IMG/VR virus record: IMGVR_UViG_3300027714_000009
Location: 1-64,000 of that record
Length of the DNA stretch: 64,000 nt
Strand: one strand, 5' to 3'
Origin: a virus
The position numbers were made by a program, and so were the translations under genes. Position 1 is the first letter of the stretch. Every line of letters starts with the position of its first letter. This document shows, in pieces, positions 7,696 to 14,893 of this stretch. The notes under the pieces are model-generated. The model did no database searches. It had not been told where the DNA came from and was given only the letters and a program-made list of their open reading frames with translations.

Positions 7696-8145
7696 TTACT
7701 TACACCAAGATTCTTTTTTGTCGCCGTAGTATTCTCTGGCAAATCCATTATCAATTAGCATGTGTCGTAAACTTTTGCCATCAATAATAATATCACCTAA
7801 TACACGCCCGCCATATTTGTCCCACTTATAGATTGCTACTTGTATTTTAGTTGCACCGTTAAGTTTGCTTTTAGTAAATTTACTTGCAAGCTCTCCCCAA
7901 CCAGCTTCTTCTGTACATTCAGCTCTCCAACTTTTCTCAGGAGTATCTACGCCGTAAACACGAATACTTAGTTCTTGTTTAAGTGGCTCTGGTAAAAAGT
8001 CTGCTTTAAATGCTACTGTGTCTCCATCTATAACTCGTGTAACTTCAAAATCATAAATCACCATGTTCACTTCTTTTGCAGTAGCTTGTCCTGCTGTAAG
8101 TAGAAGTGTGAGTGCGGCAAACATTGTTACTAATATCTTTTTCAT
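7696..8145 (-). CDS. Secreted thermonuclease (SNase-like)
   Basis: 149 residues: a signal peptide (MKKILVTMFAALTLLLTAG, cleavage after ATA or TAK near residue 23) followed by a staphylococcal-nuclease OB domain. VIDGDT (38-43), R62 in IRVYGVDTPE, E70 and R114 in YGGRVLG are the calcium-binding and catalytic positions. The family cuts DNA and RNA with calcium. Export would put it in the periplasm or outside. GGAG precedes the ATG; the gene abuts the upstream one by 2 bases. Possible roles are scavenging nucleotides or degrading competing DNA. Confidence 0.9.
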   Translation of the reverse strand: MKKILVTMFAALTLLLTAGQATAKEVNMVIYDFEVTRVIDGDTVAFKADFLPEPLKQELSIRVYGVDTPEKSWRAECTEEAGWGELASKFTKSKLNGATKIQVAIYKWDKYGGRVLGDIIIDGKSLRHMLIDNGFAREYYGDKKESWCK

Positions 8146-8147
8146 AA

Positions 8148-9059
8148 TTATTCTCCTTTGTAGTATTTATTATAAAGTTTTTTGTACGCATGCTTAACTG
8201 CATAGTACCTAGTGTGATACAATTTTGCTGTATCTTTTAATATTTGACTATTGCTTACGCCTAAATAATCAAGTATTTTGTCTGTTTTCTTAAACCATTC
8301 AACATCAATTACTAAATGATCTCTATTATAATTCTTTATGTACGACAATGATAAGTCTTGTGCTATTTCATCTGTAGTTTCATGCTTTCGTTCAAACAGT
8401 CTATGAAACGAATAGTCTAATTTAAAACTATTGTTGCCGTCAAGTTGTGCATGGTATAAATCCCAATGAGCAAAATTTAATTGCCACATGTACTGTAGCT
8501 TACCATCTGTTGCATCTTGAATACATTGCTGATGATAGTCTCTATACCAAACTTCTTTCCATTTTCCAATTTCTTTTCCAGCCATTAGCATATGATCTTC
8601 CCACCAAATCTTAGTATGGACATCGATTCTATCTGCAGGCATTCTATTAAATGCATATTGACTTATGTAAAACATTGCACTTTGTTTTGTTGTAGCTTTT
8701 GCAACAATAAGTTTTTCGCATTGTGGAGCAAATTGTGGGTTATCACAACAACCAAAGTAATTACTCCATACTGGGTATTCAAATTTGTTATTAAATTTAA
8801 AATAATCTGTAAGACAATCTACACTACCATTATTTTCTCTTTTGTTTTCCATCATTCTAAGTGATTCTTGATGGGAATTATATAGTTGTGTATCAATAGC
8901 AGAATCGGCACGTAATTCTGAAACTATATTACCAATTGCTAAGTTATCTGGATTTGGGTTTCTGCCTTCGTATATTTGGGGTCCAAAGCGTGGGTCGCTA
9001 GCAAGCCACCAGTGAATTGCTGGTGCGTGTGCATTAACGTGTTGGTATATTCCTATCAT
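8148..9059 (-). CDS. Unknown protein, paralogue C flanking the Fe-S cassette
   Basis: A 303-residue protein clearly paralogous to 10869-11774. Shared blocks are HWWLA near residue 17, GPQIY, SHQESL, FYISQYAF, MWQLNFAHWDL and LFERK. The first strand-loop-helix and the late VIDVEWF motif resemble a divergent sulfotransferase layout, but no PAPS-binding signature is complete. It lies 2 bases after the glutaredoxin stop, in the same unit. Function unknown. Confidence 0.75.
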   Translation of the reverse strand: MIGIYQHVNAHAPAIHWWLASDPRFGPQIYEGRNPNPDNLAIGNIVSELRADSAIDTQLYNSHQESLRMMENKRENNGSVDCLTDYFKFNNKFEYPVWSNYFGCCDNPQFAPQCEKLIVAKATTKQSAMFYISQYAFNRMPADRIDVHTKIWWEDHMLMAGKEIGKWKEVWYRDYHQQCIQDATDGKLQYMWQLNFAHWDLYHAQLDGNNSFKLDYSFHRLFERKHETTDEIAQDLSLSYIKNYNRDHLVIDVEWFKKTDKILDYLGVSNSQILKDTAKLYHTRYYAVKHAYKKLYNKYYKGE

Positions 9060-9061
9060 AT

Positions 9062-9382
9062 TTACTTTCTAGTTATAGTAGTACTTATCAGTTCGGCTAG
9101 TTCGCCCGATTGTGCCATGTCATTTACAATATCACAGCCGCCTATAAATTCACCGTTTACATATACTTGAGGTATTGTAGGCCAATCACTAAAGTCTTTT
9201 ATGCCTTGCCTTATTTCATCATCTTGTAATATATCAATATATGCAAACTTCTCATTACAATTTTGTAAGTTTTGTACTGTTTGTGCTGAAAATCCACAAG
9301 CTGGAAACGTAGGATTGCCTTTCATATAAAGTACAATAGCATTGCCATTAATTTGTTCTTTTATTTTATCTACTATATTCAT
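9062..9382 (-). CDS. grxD: Monothiol glutaredoxin (CGFS type)
   Basis: 106 residues with the CGFS active site (C29-S32), WPTIPQVYVNGEFIGGCD and a C-terminal helix, the hallmarks of Grx4/GrxD. CGFS glutaredoxins bind a bridging [2Fe-2S] cluster with glutathione and pass clusters from IscU to targets. A late box lies 24 bases upstream, inside the end of the SGNH-like gene. The first 22 bases of this gene occur again, with one change, at 10301-10322, where they form a truncated relic. Confidence 0.9.
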   Translation of the reverse strand: MNIVDKIKEQINGNAIVLYMKGNPTFPACGFSAQTVQNLQNCNEKFAYIDILQDDEIRQGIKDFSDWPTIPQVYVNGEFIGGCDIVNDMAQSGELAELISTTITRK

Positions 9383-9405
9383 TTTTTCTACTCTCGTTAT
9401 GCAGT

Positions 9406-9412
9406 TATTTAT
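9406..9412 (-). promoter_or_regulatory. T4-type late promoter ATAAATA
   Basis: GATAAATA on the minus strand, 24 bases before the grxD ATG and overlapping the stop of the SGNH-like gene. Confidence 0.65.
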
Positions 9413-10284
9413 CTTATAATCTTCTGGGAAAATGGGCCAGTCGAATGTGCGTCTATTTCTGGAAACACAATTTTAAATGTTTCGGAAAAACAATTCCAAT
9501 TGCCGTCTTGTAATAATTCTCTTTTAATTGGGTCACTATTATCAATGTAGTCAATTACTCGTTGGTATTCTTGTGTATAAAAATCTATGGTCTCTTGTTT
9601 CATTGTTAGACCTATTTTTTCAAGTACTGCGGTTGTGTGTTCAAGTTGTGCAATAATATCAGGATGATTATCTATTACACGACCACTAAACCGTGAATTA
9701 TGCTCATATCCTTTATTGTCATTGAATAATTCTTTTTCAGGTAAGTTTGCCCAATGCTGGTTAAAGTTATATCTACTGGAAGCAGGTTCAGTTTTCCAAT
9801 TTAATTTGTTCATAAGTTTATATGTTTTACTCTGTGCGTTATTATCTTCTAAATTATCATAATCAAAAATATGATGTTGATGTGTAATATTAAACATCTT
9901 ACTTGCGGCTATAATTGCCGAAGTGTTTCTCATTATGTCGTTTGACATTGACCAGTATTTTTTTATATATTCTTCACCATACTTATCAGAAGGATTAAGA
10001 GAAGTTAGTAGGTTACCATAACATTCCCAGAAACCGTTTTCTTGGAGTCTATCTTCCCTTGCCCATGCAGACCAACCTACTAATATAATATCGTCTTCTG
10101 TAAATTTAAAATGCAAATCATCTTCAAGCATCATGCAGAATATACCTTGATTGCCTAAGCCAGCATTAGAGTTTTTTATATATTTGTATTCGTCACCAAA
10201 GTTTTTCTGAATCATATCAGGCCAACAAGGCCAGCGCCATCTTCCAAAACTACAACCGTATGTAAAAATTCTTTTTATGGTCAT
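9409..10284 (-). CDS. SGNH-hydrolase-like protein
   Basis: A 291-residue protein with an SGNH layout: FTYGCSFG carries a candidate nucleophile Ser and oxyanion loop at the N-terminus, NAGLGNQGIF follows as the Gly block, and DNHPDI near residue 205 could supply the Asp/His pair. It lacks a signal peptide, so action in the cytoplasm or in the virion is likely. ATG at 10284 is preferred to TTG at 10290; it overlaps as ATGA the stop of a 13-codon leader that is a relic of grxD. A second SGNH-like gene lies at 19850-20653. Esterase activity is inferred only. Confidence 0.6.
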   Translation of the reverse strand: MTIKRIFTYGCSFGRWRWPCWPDMIQKNFGDEYKYIKNSNAGLGNQGIFCMMLEDDLHFKFTEDDIILVGWSAWAREDRLQENGFWECYGNLLTSLNPSDKYGEEYIKKYWSMSNDIMRNTSAIIAASKMFNITHQHHIFDYDNLEDNNAQSKTYKLMNKLNWKTEPASSRYNFNQHWANLPEKELFNDNKGYEHNSRFSGRVIDNHPDIIAQLEHTTAVLEKIGLTMKQETIDFYTQEYQRVIDYIDNSDPIKRELLQDGNWNCFSETFKIVFPEIDAHSTGPFSQKIIR

Positions 10285-10322
10285 ATCCAACTAGTTGTTG
10301 TTATTTTATCTACTGTATTCAT
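10281..10322 (-). pseudogene. Truncated relic of the grxD 5' end acting as a 13-codon leader
   Basis: The minus strand reads MNTVDKITTTSWI then TGA. The first 22 bases match the grxD start at 21 positions (grxD begins MNIVDKIK), and an AAGGA SD precedes the ATG by 6 bases. The stop overlaps the start of the SGNH-like gene as ATGA. This looks like the scar of an insertion that pushed grxD downstream, now perhaps serving to couple translation. Confidence 0.6.
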
Positions 10323-10341
10323 TTAACTTCCTTAATGTTAC

Positions 10342-10429
10342 TGGCGGAGGGTGAGAGATTCGAACTCTCGGAACCTTGCAGTTCATTGGTTTTCAAGACC
10401 AACGCGATCGACCACTCTGCCAACCCTCC
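10342..10429 (-). tRNA. tRNA-Ser (UGA)
   Basis: An 88-base class II tRNA: acceptor GGAGGGT/ACCCTCC, anticodon stem TTGGT/ACCAA with loop CTTGAAA giving UGA, a long variable arm, T-loop GTTCGAATC and encoded GCCA end. It lies between iscU and the grxD relic. Confidence 0.95.
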
Positions 10430-10443
10430 ACTATATTAGTTAT

Positions 10444-10857
10444 CTACTTAATTTCGTAGTAGCTAGCACCCTCAGGTACTGGGTTTTTGCCTTGATAATC
10501 TGCAATAGCAGATTTAATTGCATCTTCGGCTAGTACACTGCAATGTATCTTAACTGGAGGTAATGCAAGTTCATGTGCAATATCCATGTTCTTTATTGAG
10601 CCTGCTTTATCTAACGTCATACCTTTTACCATTGTAGTTAATAAACTACTACTAGCAATAGCACTACCGCAACCATAAGTTTTGAATTTAGCATCTTCAA
10701 TAATACCATTTTCATCTACTTTGATTTGTAAACGCATTACGTCTCCACACGCTGGAGCTCCTACCATACCTGTACCAATGTTACTTTCTTCAGCATTAAA
10801 TTTACCTACGTTTCGTGGGTTCTCATAATGGTCCATCACCTTGTCTGAATAAGCCAT
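10444..10857 (-). CDS. iscU: Fe-S cluster scaffold IscU
   Basis: 137 residues, close to cellular IscU. The three cluster cysteines are C37 (PACGD), C63 (YGCGSA) and C106 (HCSVLAED), with H105; D39 next to the first Cys is kept. LPPVK (99-103), the site bound by the HscA chaperone in bacteria, is intact, so the protein could plug into the host Isc machinery. No IscS or HscA is seen in the window, so sulfur and ATP-driven transfer would be host-supplied. AGGAG lies 8 bases before the ATG. Its neighbours include a CGFS glutaredoxin, the natural next carrier. Confidence 0.93.
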   Translation of the reverse strand: MAYSDKVMDHYENPRNVGKFNAEESNIGTGMVGAPACGDVMRLQIKVDENGIIEDAKFKTYGCGSAIASSSLLTTMVKGMTLDKAGSIKNMDIAHELALPPVKIHCSVLAEDAIKSAIADYQGKNPVPEGASYYEIK

Positions 10858-10868
10858 AGCCTATACTC

Positions 10869-11774
10869 CTATAAATGTTTTGAAAATTTATCTTCGTACA
10901 ATACTTTTTTTCGCATGTACATTTTGTGATAATCTAAATAGAATTTCTTAAGTCTAAATGTGTTTAACATATCAAGGTAACTTAAAATACTGTCTCCTTT
11001 ATCCTTAAACCAATCATCACCTACTACTATATGATCTATTTCTCTATTTGAATATTCAAATAAAGTATCTGTCATTGACTGCTCTGCTATATCGTTGCGT
11101 TTAACTTCAAACAGTCTTCCATGATCATCTGCATCAGGGATCTGTGTATCAGTTCCGCCACTCTTTAAATTGTTTGCCAAGTCATGATGTGCAAAGTTTA
11201 ATTGCCACATGTACTTGAGTGTTCCATCAGTAAATGCCTTATGGAAGACTTCCTTATGCTTATTTAACCAAATGTCGTTAAAAATTGACGATTCTGGGTG
11301 ATCGTTTACCCACTCTGTTGTTTGTTCATCTAAGTCTTCTATTGAATCAATCCACGAAAATGCGTATTGACTAATATAAAAGAATAGTTGTTCTTCAGGA
11401 GTGTTATCTACTAAAATAGTTTTATCTGCTTTAATAACCTGTGTTGTATCAAGTAAGTTACCACCAAAGTTACTCCATAAAAACATATCATGTTTTTCAG
11501 TGTGGTTAGTATCAGCTACGTTTGTAAAAGGAGCTAATACATCTAACTCGCCGGTTGCAGTAGTTGTATCTAATATTAACAGTGATTCTTTATGTGTACT
11601 GTGTAATTCTGCACTACTATCTTCAATTACAATGCCACCAACGTGATCTCCTGCCGGACGCAAATACGCATCAGTAAATGAATACAGCTGCGGTCCTACA
11701 TTAGTTTCATTAGCAAGCCACCAGTGAATTCCTGATGCACTTCCTAGATTGTTTTGATATATTACAGTTTTCAT
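10869..11774 (-). CDS. Unknown protein, paralogue D flanking the Fe-S cassette
   Basis: A 301-residue protein paralogous to 8148-9059: IHWWLA, GPQLY, STHKESL, FYISQYAFSW, MWQLNFAHHDL and LFEVK match in order and spacing. GGAAAT precedes the ATG. Together the two copies bracket grxD, the SGNH-like gene, tRNA-Ser and iscU. Function unknown; a sulfotransferase-like fold is a weak possibility. Confidence 0.75.
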   Translation of the reverse strand: MKTVIYQNNLGSASGIHWWLANETNVGPQLYSFTDAYLRPAGDHVGGIVIEDSSAELHSTHKESLLILDTTTATGELDVLAPFTNVADTNHTEKHDMFLWSNFGGNLLDTTQVIKADKTILVDNTPEEQLFFYISQYAFSWIDSIEDLDEQTTEWVNDHPESSIFNDIWLNKHKEVFHKAFTDGTLKYMWQLNFAHHDLANNLKSGGTDTQIPDADDHGRLFEVKRNDIAEQSMTDTLFEYSNREIDHIVVGDDWFKDKGDSILSYLDMLNTFRLKKFYLDYHKMYMRKKVLYEDKFSKHL

Positions 11775-11793
11775 TTATTTCCACTATTAAAAT

Positions 11794-11869
11794 TGGTGGA
11801 GCTGGACGGACTCGAACCGACTACCTCCTGCTTGCAAAGCAGGCGCTCTCCCAGGTGAGCTACAGCCCC
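11794..11869 (-). tRNA. tRNA-Ala (UGC)
   Basis: 76 bases: acceptor GGGGCTG/CAGCTCC with the G3-U70 pair that marks alanine tRNAs, anticodon loop giving UGC, T-loop GTTCGAGTC, encoded CCA. Confidence 0.96.
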
Positions 11870-11875
11870 GATAAT

Positions 11876-12073
11876 TTAGAAGTACGTACTTAGTACTTCA
11901 AGTTGATCGTGATATTTTGCAATTGCTTGAATCTCTTCTTCAACTGCGTCTATGACACCTGGATGTTCTCCAATGCCTACAGGATTCTTTAAGTAAATTA
12001 GTACGTTGGCTTTATGTTTCGCAATTTGGCCTCTGGCATGAAGTTCAAGTGCTTGCTTTATTGTATCTTCCAT
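11876..12073 (-). CDS. Small conserved phage protein
   Basis: 65 residues, mostly helical, no membrane segment (MEDTIKQALELHARGQIAKHK). Similar short proteins are common in T4-like marine phages. AAGGA precedes the ATG by 8 bases and a late box lies upstream at 12107-12113. Function unknown. Confidence 0.7.
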   Translation of the reverse strand: MEDTIKQALELHARGQIAKHKANVLIYLKNPVGIGEHPGVIDAVEEEIQAIAKYHDQLEVLSTYF

Positions 12074-12106
12074 TACAGTAATCCTTTCCTAACTTATTAC
12101 TATGTG

Positions 12107-12113
12107 TATTTAT
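12107..12113 (-). promoter_or_regulatory. T4-type late promoter ATAAATA
   Basis: CATAAATA on the minus strand, 33 bases before the ATG of the 65-residue gene and downstream of the tRNA-Leu gene. Confidence 0.6.
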
Positions 12114-12177
12114 GTCCGTTGTCTATTGCTTTTCTCAGCCGGCATTCCTATTAGCCTATTAATTAGTTCTAGTATTT

Positions 12178-12260
12178 TGGTGCCCCAAGAGAGACTCGAA
12201 CTCTCACGCTTTCGCACTAGTTCCTAAGACTAGCGTGTCTACCAATTCCACCATCGGGGC
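12178..12260 (-). tRNA. tRNA-Leu (UAG)
   Basis: 83 bases, class II: acceptor GCCCCGA/TTGGGGC, anticodon stem CTAGT/ACTAG with loop CTTAGGA giving UAG, a short variable stem, T-loop GTTCGAGTC and encoded CCA. Confidence 0.95.
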
Positions 12261-12271
12261 ATAGTATGTAA

Positions 12272-12347
12272 TGGTGCCGATACCAAGAGTCGAACTCGGG
12301 ACCTATTGATTACAAATCAATTGCTCTACCAGCTGAGCTACATCGGC
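12272..12347 (-). tRNA. tRNA-Thr (UGU)
   Basis: 76 bases: acceptor GCCGATG/TATCGGC, anticodon stem ATTGA/TCAAT with loop TTTGTAA giving UGU, T-loop GTTCGACTC, encoded CCA. It is 11 bases upstream of tRNA-Leu and probably cotranscribed with it. Confidence 0.95.
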
Positions 12348-12367
12348 ATAATTCGCTTACGTGTTAT

Positions 12368-12532
12368 TTAGTGCTGAATGTTCTCGTTAATTGCAGCCAC
12401 CTTTATTAATACGTCTACACCAATTTTGGGTTCCATATCTGATAAAGGATCATAAAAAGACTCACTTGCATGGGCATGTATATCCATATTCTCTGTTATA
12501 TCAAACAGATAATCAAGTACATCATCTTTCAT
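12368..12532 (-). CDS. Small acidic hypothetical protein
   Basis: 54 residues, acidic, beginning MKDDVLDYLFDITENMDIHA. The start overlaps the stop of the upstream 93-residue gene as TAATG, a standard coupling. It lies between the sigma70-driven gene at 12532-12813 and the tRNA-Thr gene, so the transcript probably continues into the tRNAs. Function unknown. Confidence 0.65.
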   Translation of the reverse strand: MKDDVLDYLFDITENMDIHAHASESFYDPLSDMEPKIGVDVLIKVAAINENIQH

Positions 12533-12813
12533 TATTGCAATTCCGGAAACATTTGCTTGACATAGTTCCTTACTATAACTTTCGTGTCATTATCTACAGA
12601 TTCTGATACAATAGCTTCAGTTCCATTTATGCGAACTTCTTCTTTTGCTAGCTGTAACAGTTCACGCTTGTTAAGGCGTTGCACTGCTGATAAATCAACT
12701 ACGTTACTTGTAAGGGCACTAAGAATAAAGTTACTAACATCGTCCTCACTCATTGGGACTTCAATTTTAGCTTTAATCCTCTTTATGCCATCGTCATATT
12801 TAGTTGCTCTCAT
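12532..12813 (-). CDS. Hypothetical protein, early
   Basis: 93 residues, mixed charge, mainly helical (MRATKYDDGIKRIKAKIEV). GGAAAA lies upstream of the ATG, and a TTGACA/TATAGT promoter sits about 50 bases upstream. It leads a unit that continues into a 54-residue gene and tRNA genes. Function unknown. Confidence 0.65.
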   Translation of the reverse strand: MRATKYDDGIKRIKAKIEVPMSEDDVSNFILSALTSNVVDLSAVQRLNKRELLQLAKEEVRINGTEAIVSESVDNDTKVIVRNYVKQMFPELQ

Positions 12814-12865
12814 TACTTTTTTCCATAATATTCACTTTTTCTAAGTTAAGTTCTTATTAACTACT

Positions 12866-12894
12866 ACTATACTAGTAAGAGTTACATTTGTCAA
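12866..12894 (-). promoter_or_regulatory. Sigma70 promoter
   Basis: TTGACA (12894-12889), 17-base spacer, TATAGT (12871-12866), 53 bases before the 93-residue gene. The spacer lacks the AAGANNTCTT palindrome. Confidence 0.75.
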
Positions 12895-12927
12895 CCGAAA
12901 TGTCTTGTTTTTTGTGGATTTGTGTAA

Positions 12928-12948
12928 AATAGCGTTATTAACGCTATT
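12928..12948 (-). terminator. Hairpin terminator overlapping a stop codon
   Basis: AATAGCGTT/AACGCTATT, a 9-bp stem with a 3-base loop, followed on the minus strand by a short T run (TTTTAC). The stem includes part of the stop of the collagen-like gene. The terminator at 43309-43334 uses a similar AATAGCGT arm. Confidence 0.65.
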
Positions 12949-14320
12949 ACGGTGTTATTTCTAATGATACTGCTGATACTATTGTTACCCATATTGTACC
13001 ATTCCAACCTTCAAACATATTTGTAGTTGTATTAAAGATAATTTGTCCTAATGCTGGGTTTGCTGGTCTATTACTTGTAGGTTGATTTTCAGCAATTGCA
13101 GCACCTGCTGGGCCTTGAGCACCTGTAGCACCTGTTGTGCCTTTTGCACCTGTTCCCATACGACTAGTACTACTGACAGATGATGTTCCATCAAGTACTG
13201 ATGTAGTAGCTGGTGTACTAGTTACTATTGTTCCACTTTCTGCTAATCCTACTAAGCCTGGTTGGGTGTTTGCTGATACAGGACTTCCTACACTAGTTTC
13301 TTGTACTGTTTGTGTACTACGCTCTGTATACCCAATAACCCTATTACAATGATCGTATATAGGATCTCTTTCTGATAATGGAACAGTCGTGCTTCCATCA
13401 TTGTTTAATTTTGCAATCATCTCTGGTTCTAGTAAATAATCAAAAATGTTATTACCATTTGCATCTACTTCGTATGCTTTTAATCCATTATATAATGATT
13501 GTAAGTTACTTGCATACTGCTGACTTTTTGCTAGTGTCATATTATCCATATCAACTGCTACGCCAACGTTTGCATTTACTCTATTTGTTGGTGAAAATAA
13601 GCTACCGCCATTTGACGAAGCTCCTGCAAAGTTATTTTCAAATTCTATTAAATTTTTCATATCTGAAGTAAACCCATTTAGGTCATTCATAATATCTTGC
13701 TTAATTGCATCTGGTAAACTAGATAACGCTCCAATTTGAGCTCCTAGCTTTCCTAACAATCCACCAGTAAATAGGTCTGGATTAAATTTACCATCTCCGC
13801 CTATACACCCACCAATGTCGCTACTTGCCATTGTGCCAAGTGTGTCAAGTATACCTTTTCCTGCACCTGTAAAACTACCCATTGCATCTCGTAAGACGTT
13901 TGGTATAGCACGTGGTACTACTGGTGTTCCACAGAAGTTAATCATGTTTGCAATAGCGGCAAATTCTGCTACTGCGGCATTAAGTCTACCTAGTGCATTG
14001 TCAATATTTGTATGTGCAATAAATTCGTCTAATGCGGCTTCTGCTTCTTCTAGTTTAGCTTTTAAGTCTTCTAAGCCTGCTGGAATCTCAGGTATTAATC
14101 TACCTAAGTTAATTTTTAAACATATTTGTAAGTTAGGCAATTTAATGCCGTTTCCTGCTAAAAGGCTACATATGATTTCTTTCAAGCTGTATGCTTGTGT
14201 TTGAGCTGTTATACTACCATCATTTGCGTTGACTGTAACTTTACCTGTAGGAATATCTACAGATGTGCCGTTTATATAATCACTAGCATCCTTTATACCT
14301 TCAACGAAATCATTGCTCAT
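12947..14320 (-). CDS. Putative virion protein with collagen-like and Trp-repeat C-terminus
   Basis: 457 residues. The N-terminal part is rich in small residues and helices, including an ELEDLKAKLEE-like coiled region. Around residue 385 a short collagen-like Gly-X-Y stretch appears (GAKGTTGATGAQGPAGAA). The C-terminus ends in a module seen on other virion proteins here (a Pro-rich start, then FNTTTNMFEGWNGTIWV). Position next to a PAAR tip gene suggests a baseplate, spike or fibre component. AGGA precedes the ATG by 7 bases, overlapping the end of the PAAR gene. Confidence 0.65.
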   Translation of the reverse strand: MSNDFVEGIKDASDYINGTSVDIPTGKVTVNANDGSITAQTQAYSLKEIICSLLAGNGIKLPNLQICLKINLGRLIPEIPAGLEDLKAKLEEAEAALDEFIAHTNIDNALGRLNAAVAEFAAIANMINFCGTPVVPRAIPNVLRDAMGSFTGAGKGILDTLGTMASSDIGGCIGGDGKFNPDLFTGGLLGKLGAQIGALSSLPDAIKQDIMNDLNGFTSDMKNLIEFENNFAGASSNGGSLFSPTNRVNANVGVAVDMDNMTLAKSQQYASNLQSLYNGLKAYEVDANGNNIFDYLLEPEMIAKLNNDGSTTVPLSERDPIYDHCNRVIGYTERSTQTVQETSVGSPVSANTQPGLVGLAESGTIVTSTPATTSVLDGTSSVSSTSRMGTGAKGTTGATGAQGPAGAAIAENQPTSNRPANPALGQIIFNTTTNMFEGWNGTIWVTIVSAVSLEITP

Positions 14321-14321
14321 A

Positions 14322-14606
14322 TTATAATCCTATGTATACGTCTGGACTTCCAGAACTAGCGTCTGGACCACAATGTGGTGGAATTGGACAGAACACGTCT
14401 GCGCCTGCTGGGTTACCATTTAGTACTACTAGCTTTCCACCTACATAAAAGTTTTTACATCTAGCACCAAGGCTTCCACCGCCATGGCTATTTGGATCTC
14501 CATCAACACTAATTGGTTGAGTGTTTATGTAGACATTCATATGTGCTTGTGCATTTGTAGTTGCACCACATAATCTAGCGTCTCCGTTTCTATGAACCTG
14601 TGGCAA
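14322..14606 (-). CDS. PAAR-motif spike tip protein (gp5.4-like)
   Basis: 94 residues with PAAR features: VHRNGDARLCGATT, a HGGGSLGARCKNFYVGGK stretch, GNPAGADVF and several Cys/His residues that could bind the metal at the cone tip. In T4-type phages such a protein sharpens the central spike. The start is TTG at 14606, supported by AGGA 7 bases upstream; it overlaps the previous gene by 17 bases. Confidence 0.8.
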   Translation of the reverse strand: MPQVHRNGDARLCGATTNAQAHMNVYINTQPISVDGDPNSHGGGSLGARCKNFYVGGKLVVLNGNPAGADVFCPIPPHCGPDASSGSPDVYIGL

Positions 14607-14892
14607 TTGCTATTCCTGTACTTTGTTTAATATACATATCTGCAGCATCTTTTGCTGTTTTAACTATGCATATAACATTATTTATCTTTAGTTTAAACTT
14701 CGCATCTGGAGTTACAGTAAACATAAATGGTGCAAGGCCTACTTGTCCGTCTGGATTTGCTATTAGCATGTAAGGCTTTACTATTGTAATTTCTGTTTCT
14801 GTTTCCGCTTCTAGTCTTGCGACCATTTCTTCACCTGAAGTAAGTTTTAAACTTACTATATCATTCTTCTTGTATTGTACGTCTATTAACAT
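14590..14892 (-). CDS. Lsm/Hfq-fold-like small protein
   Basis: 100 residues. KKNDIVSLKLTSGEEMVA followed by TEITIVKPY gives the bent-sheet Sm1-like pattern (hydrophobic strand, G-E turn, hydrophobic strand). It could be an RNA-binding Sm-like ring or merely share the fold. AGGAA precedes the ATG by 7 bases. It is coupled to the PAAR gene by overlap, so a role in tail assembly is also possible. Confidence 0.55.
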   Translation of the reverse strand: MLIDVQYKKNDIVSLKLTSGEEMVARLEAETETEITIVKPYMLIANPDGQVGLAPFMFTVTPDAKFKLKINNVICIVKTAKDAADMYIKQSTGIAIATGS

Positions 14893-14893
14893 A

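Noticed and set aside
13378-13671. Plus-strand open frames opposite the collagen-like gene
   Set aside because: No SD or promoter and overlap with a strongly supported coding gene on the other strand.
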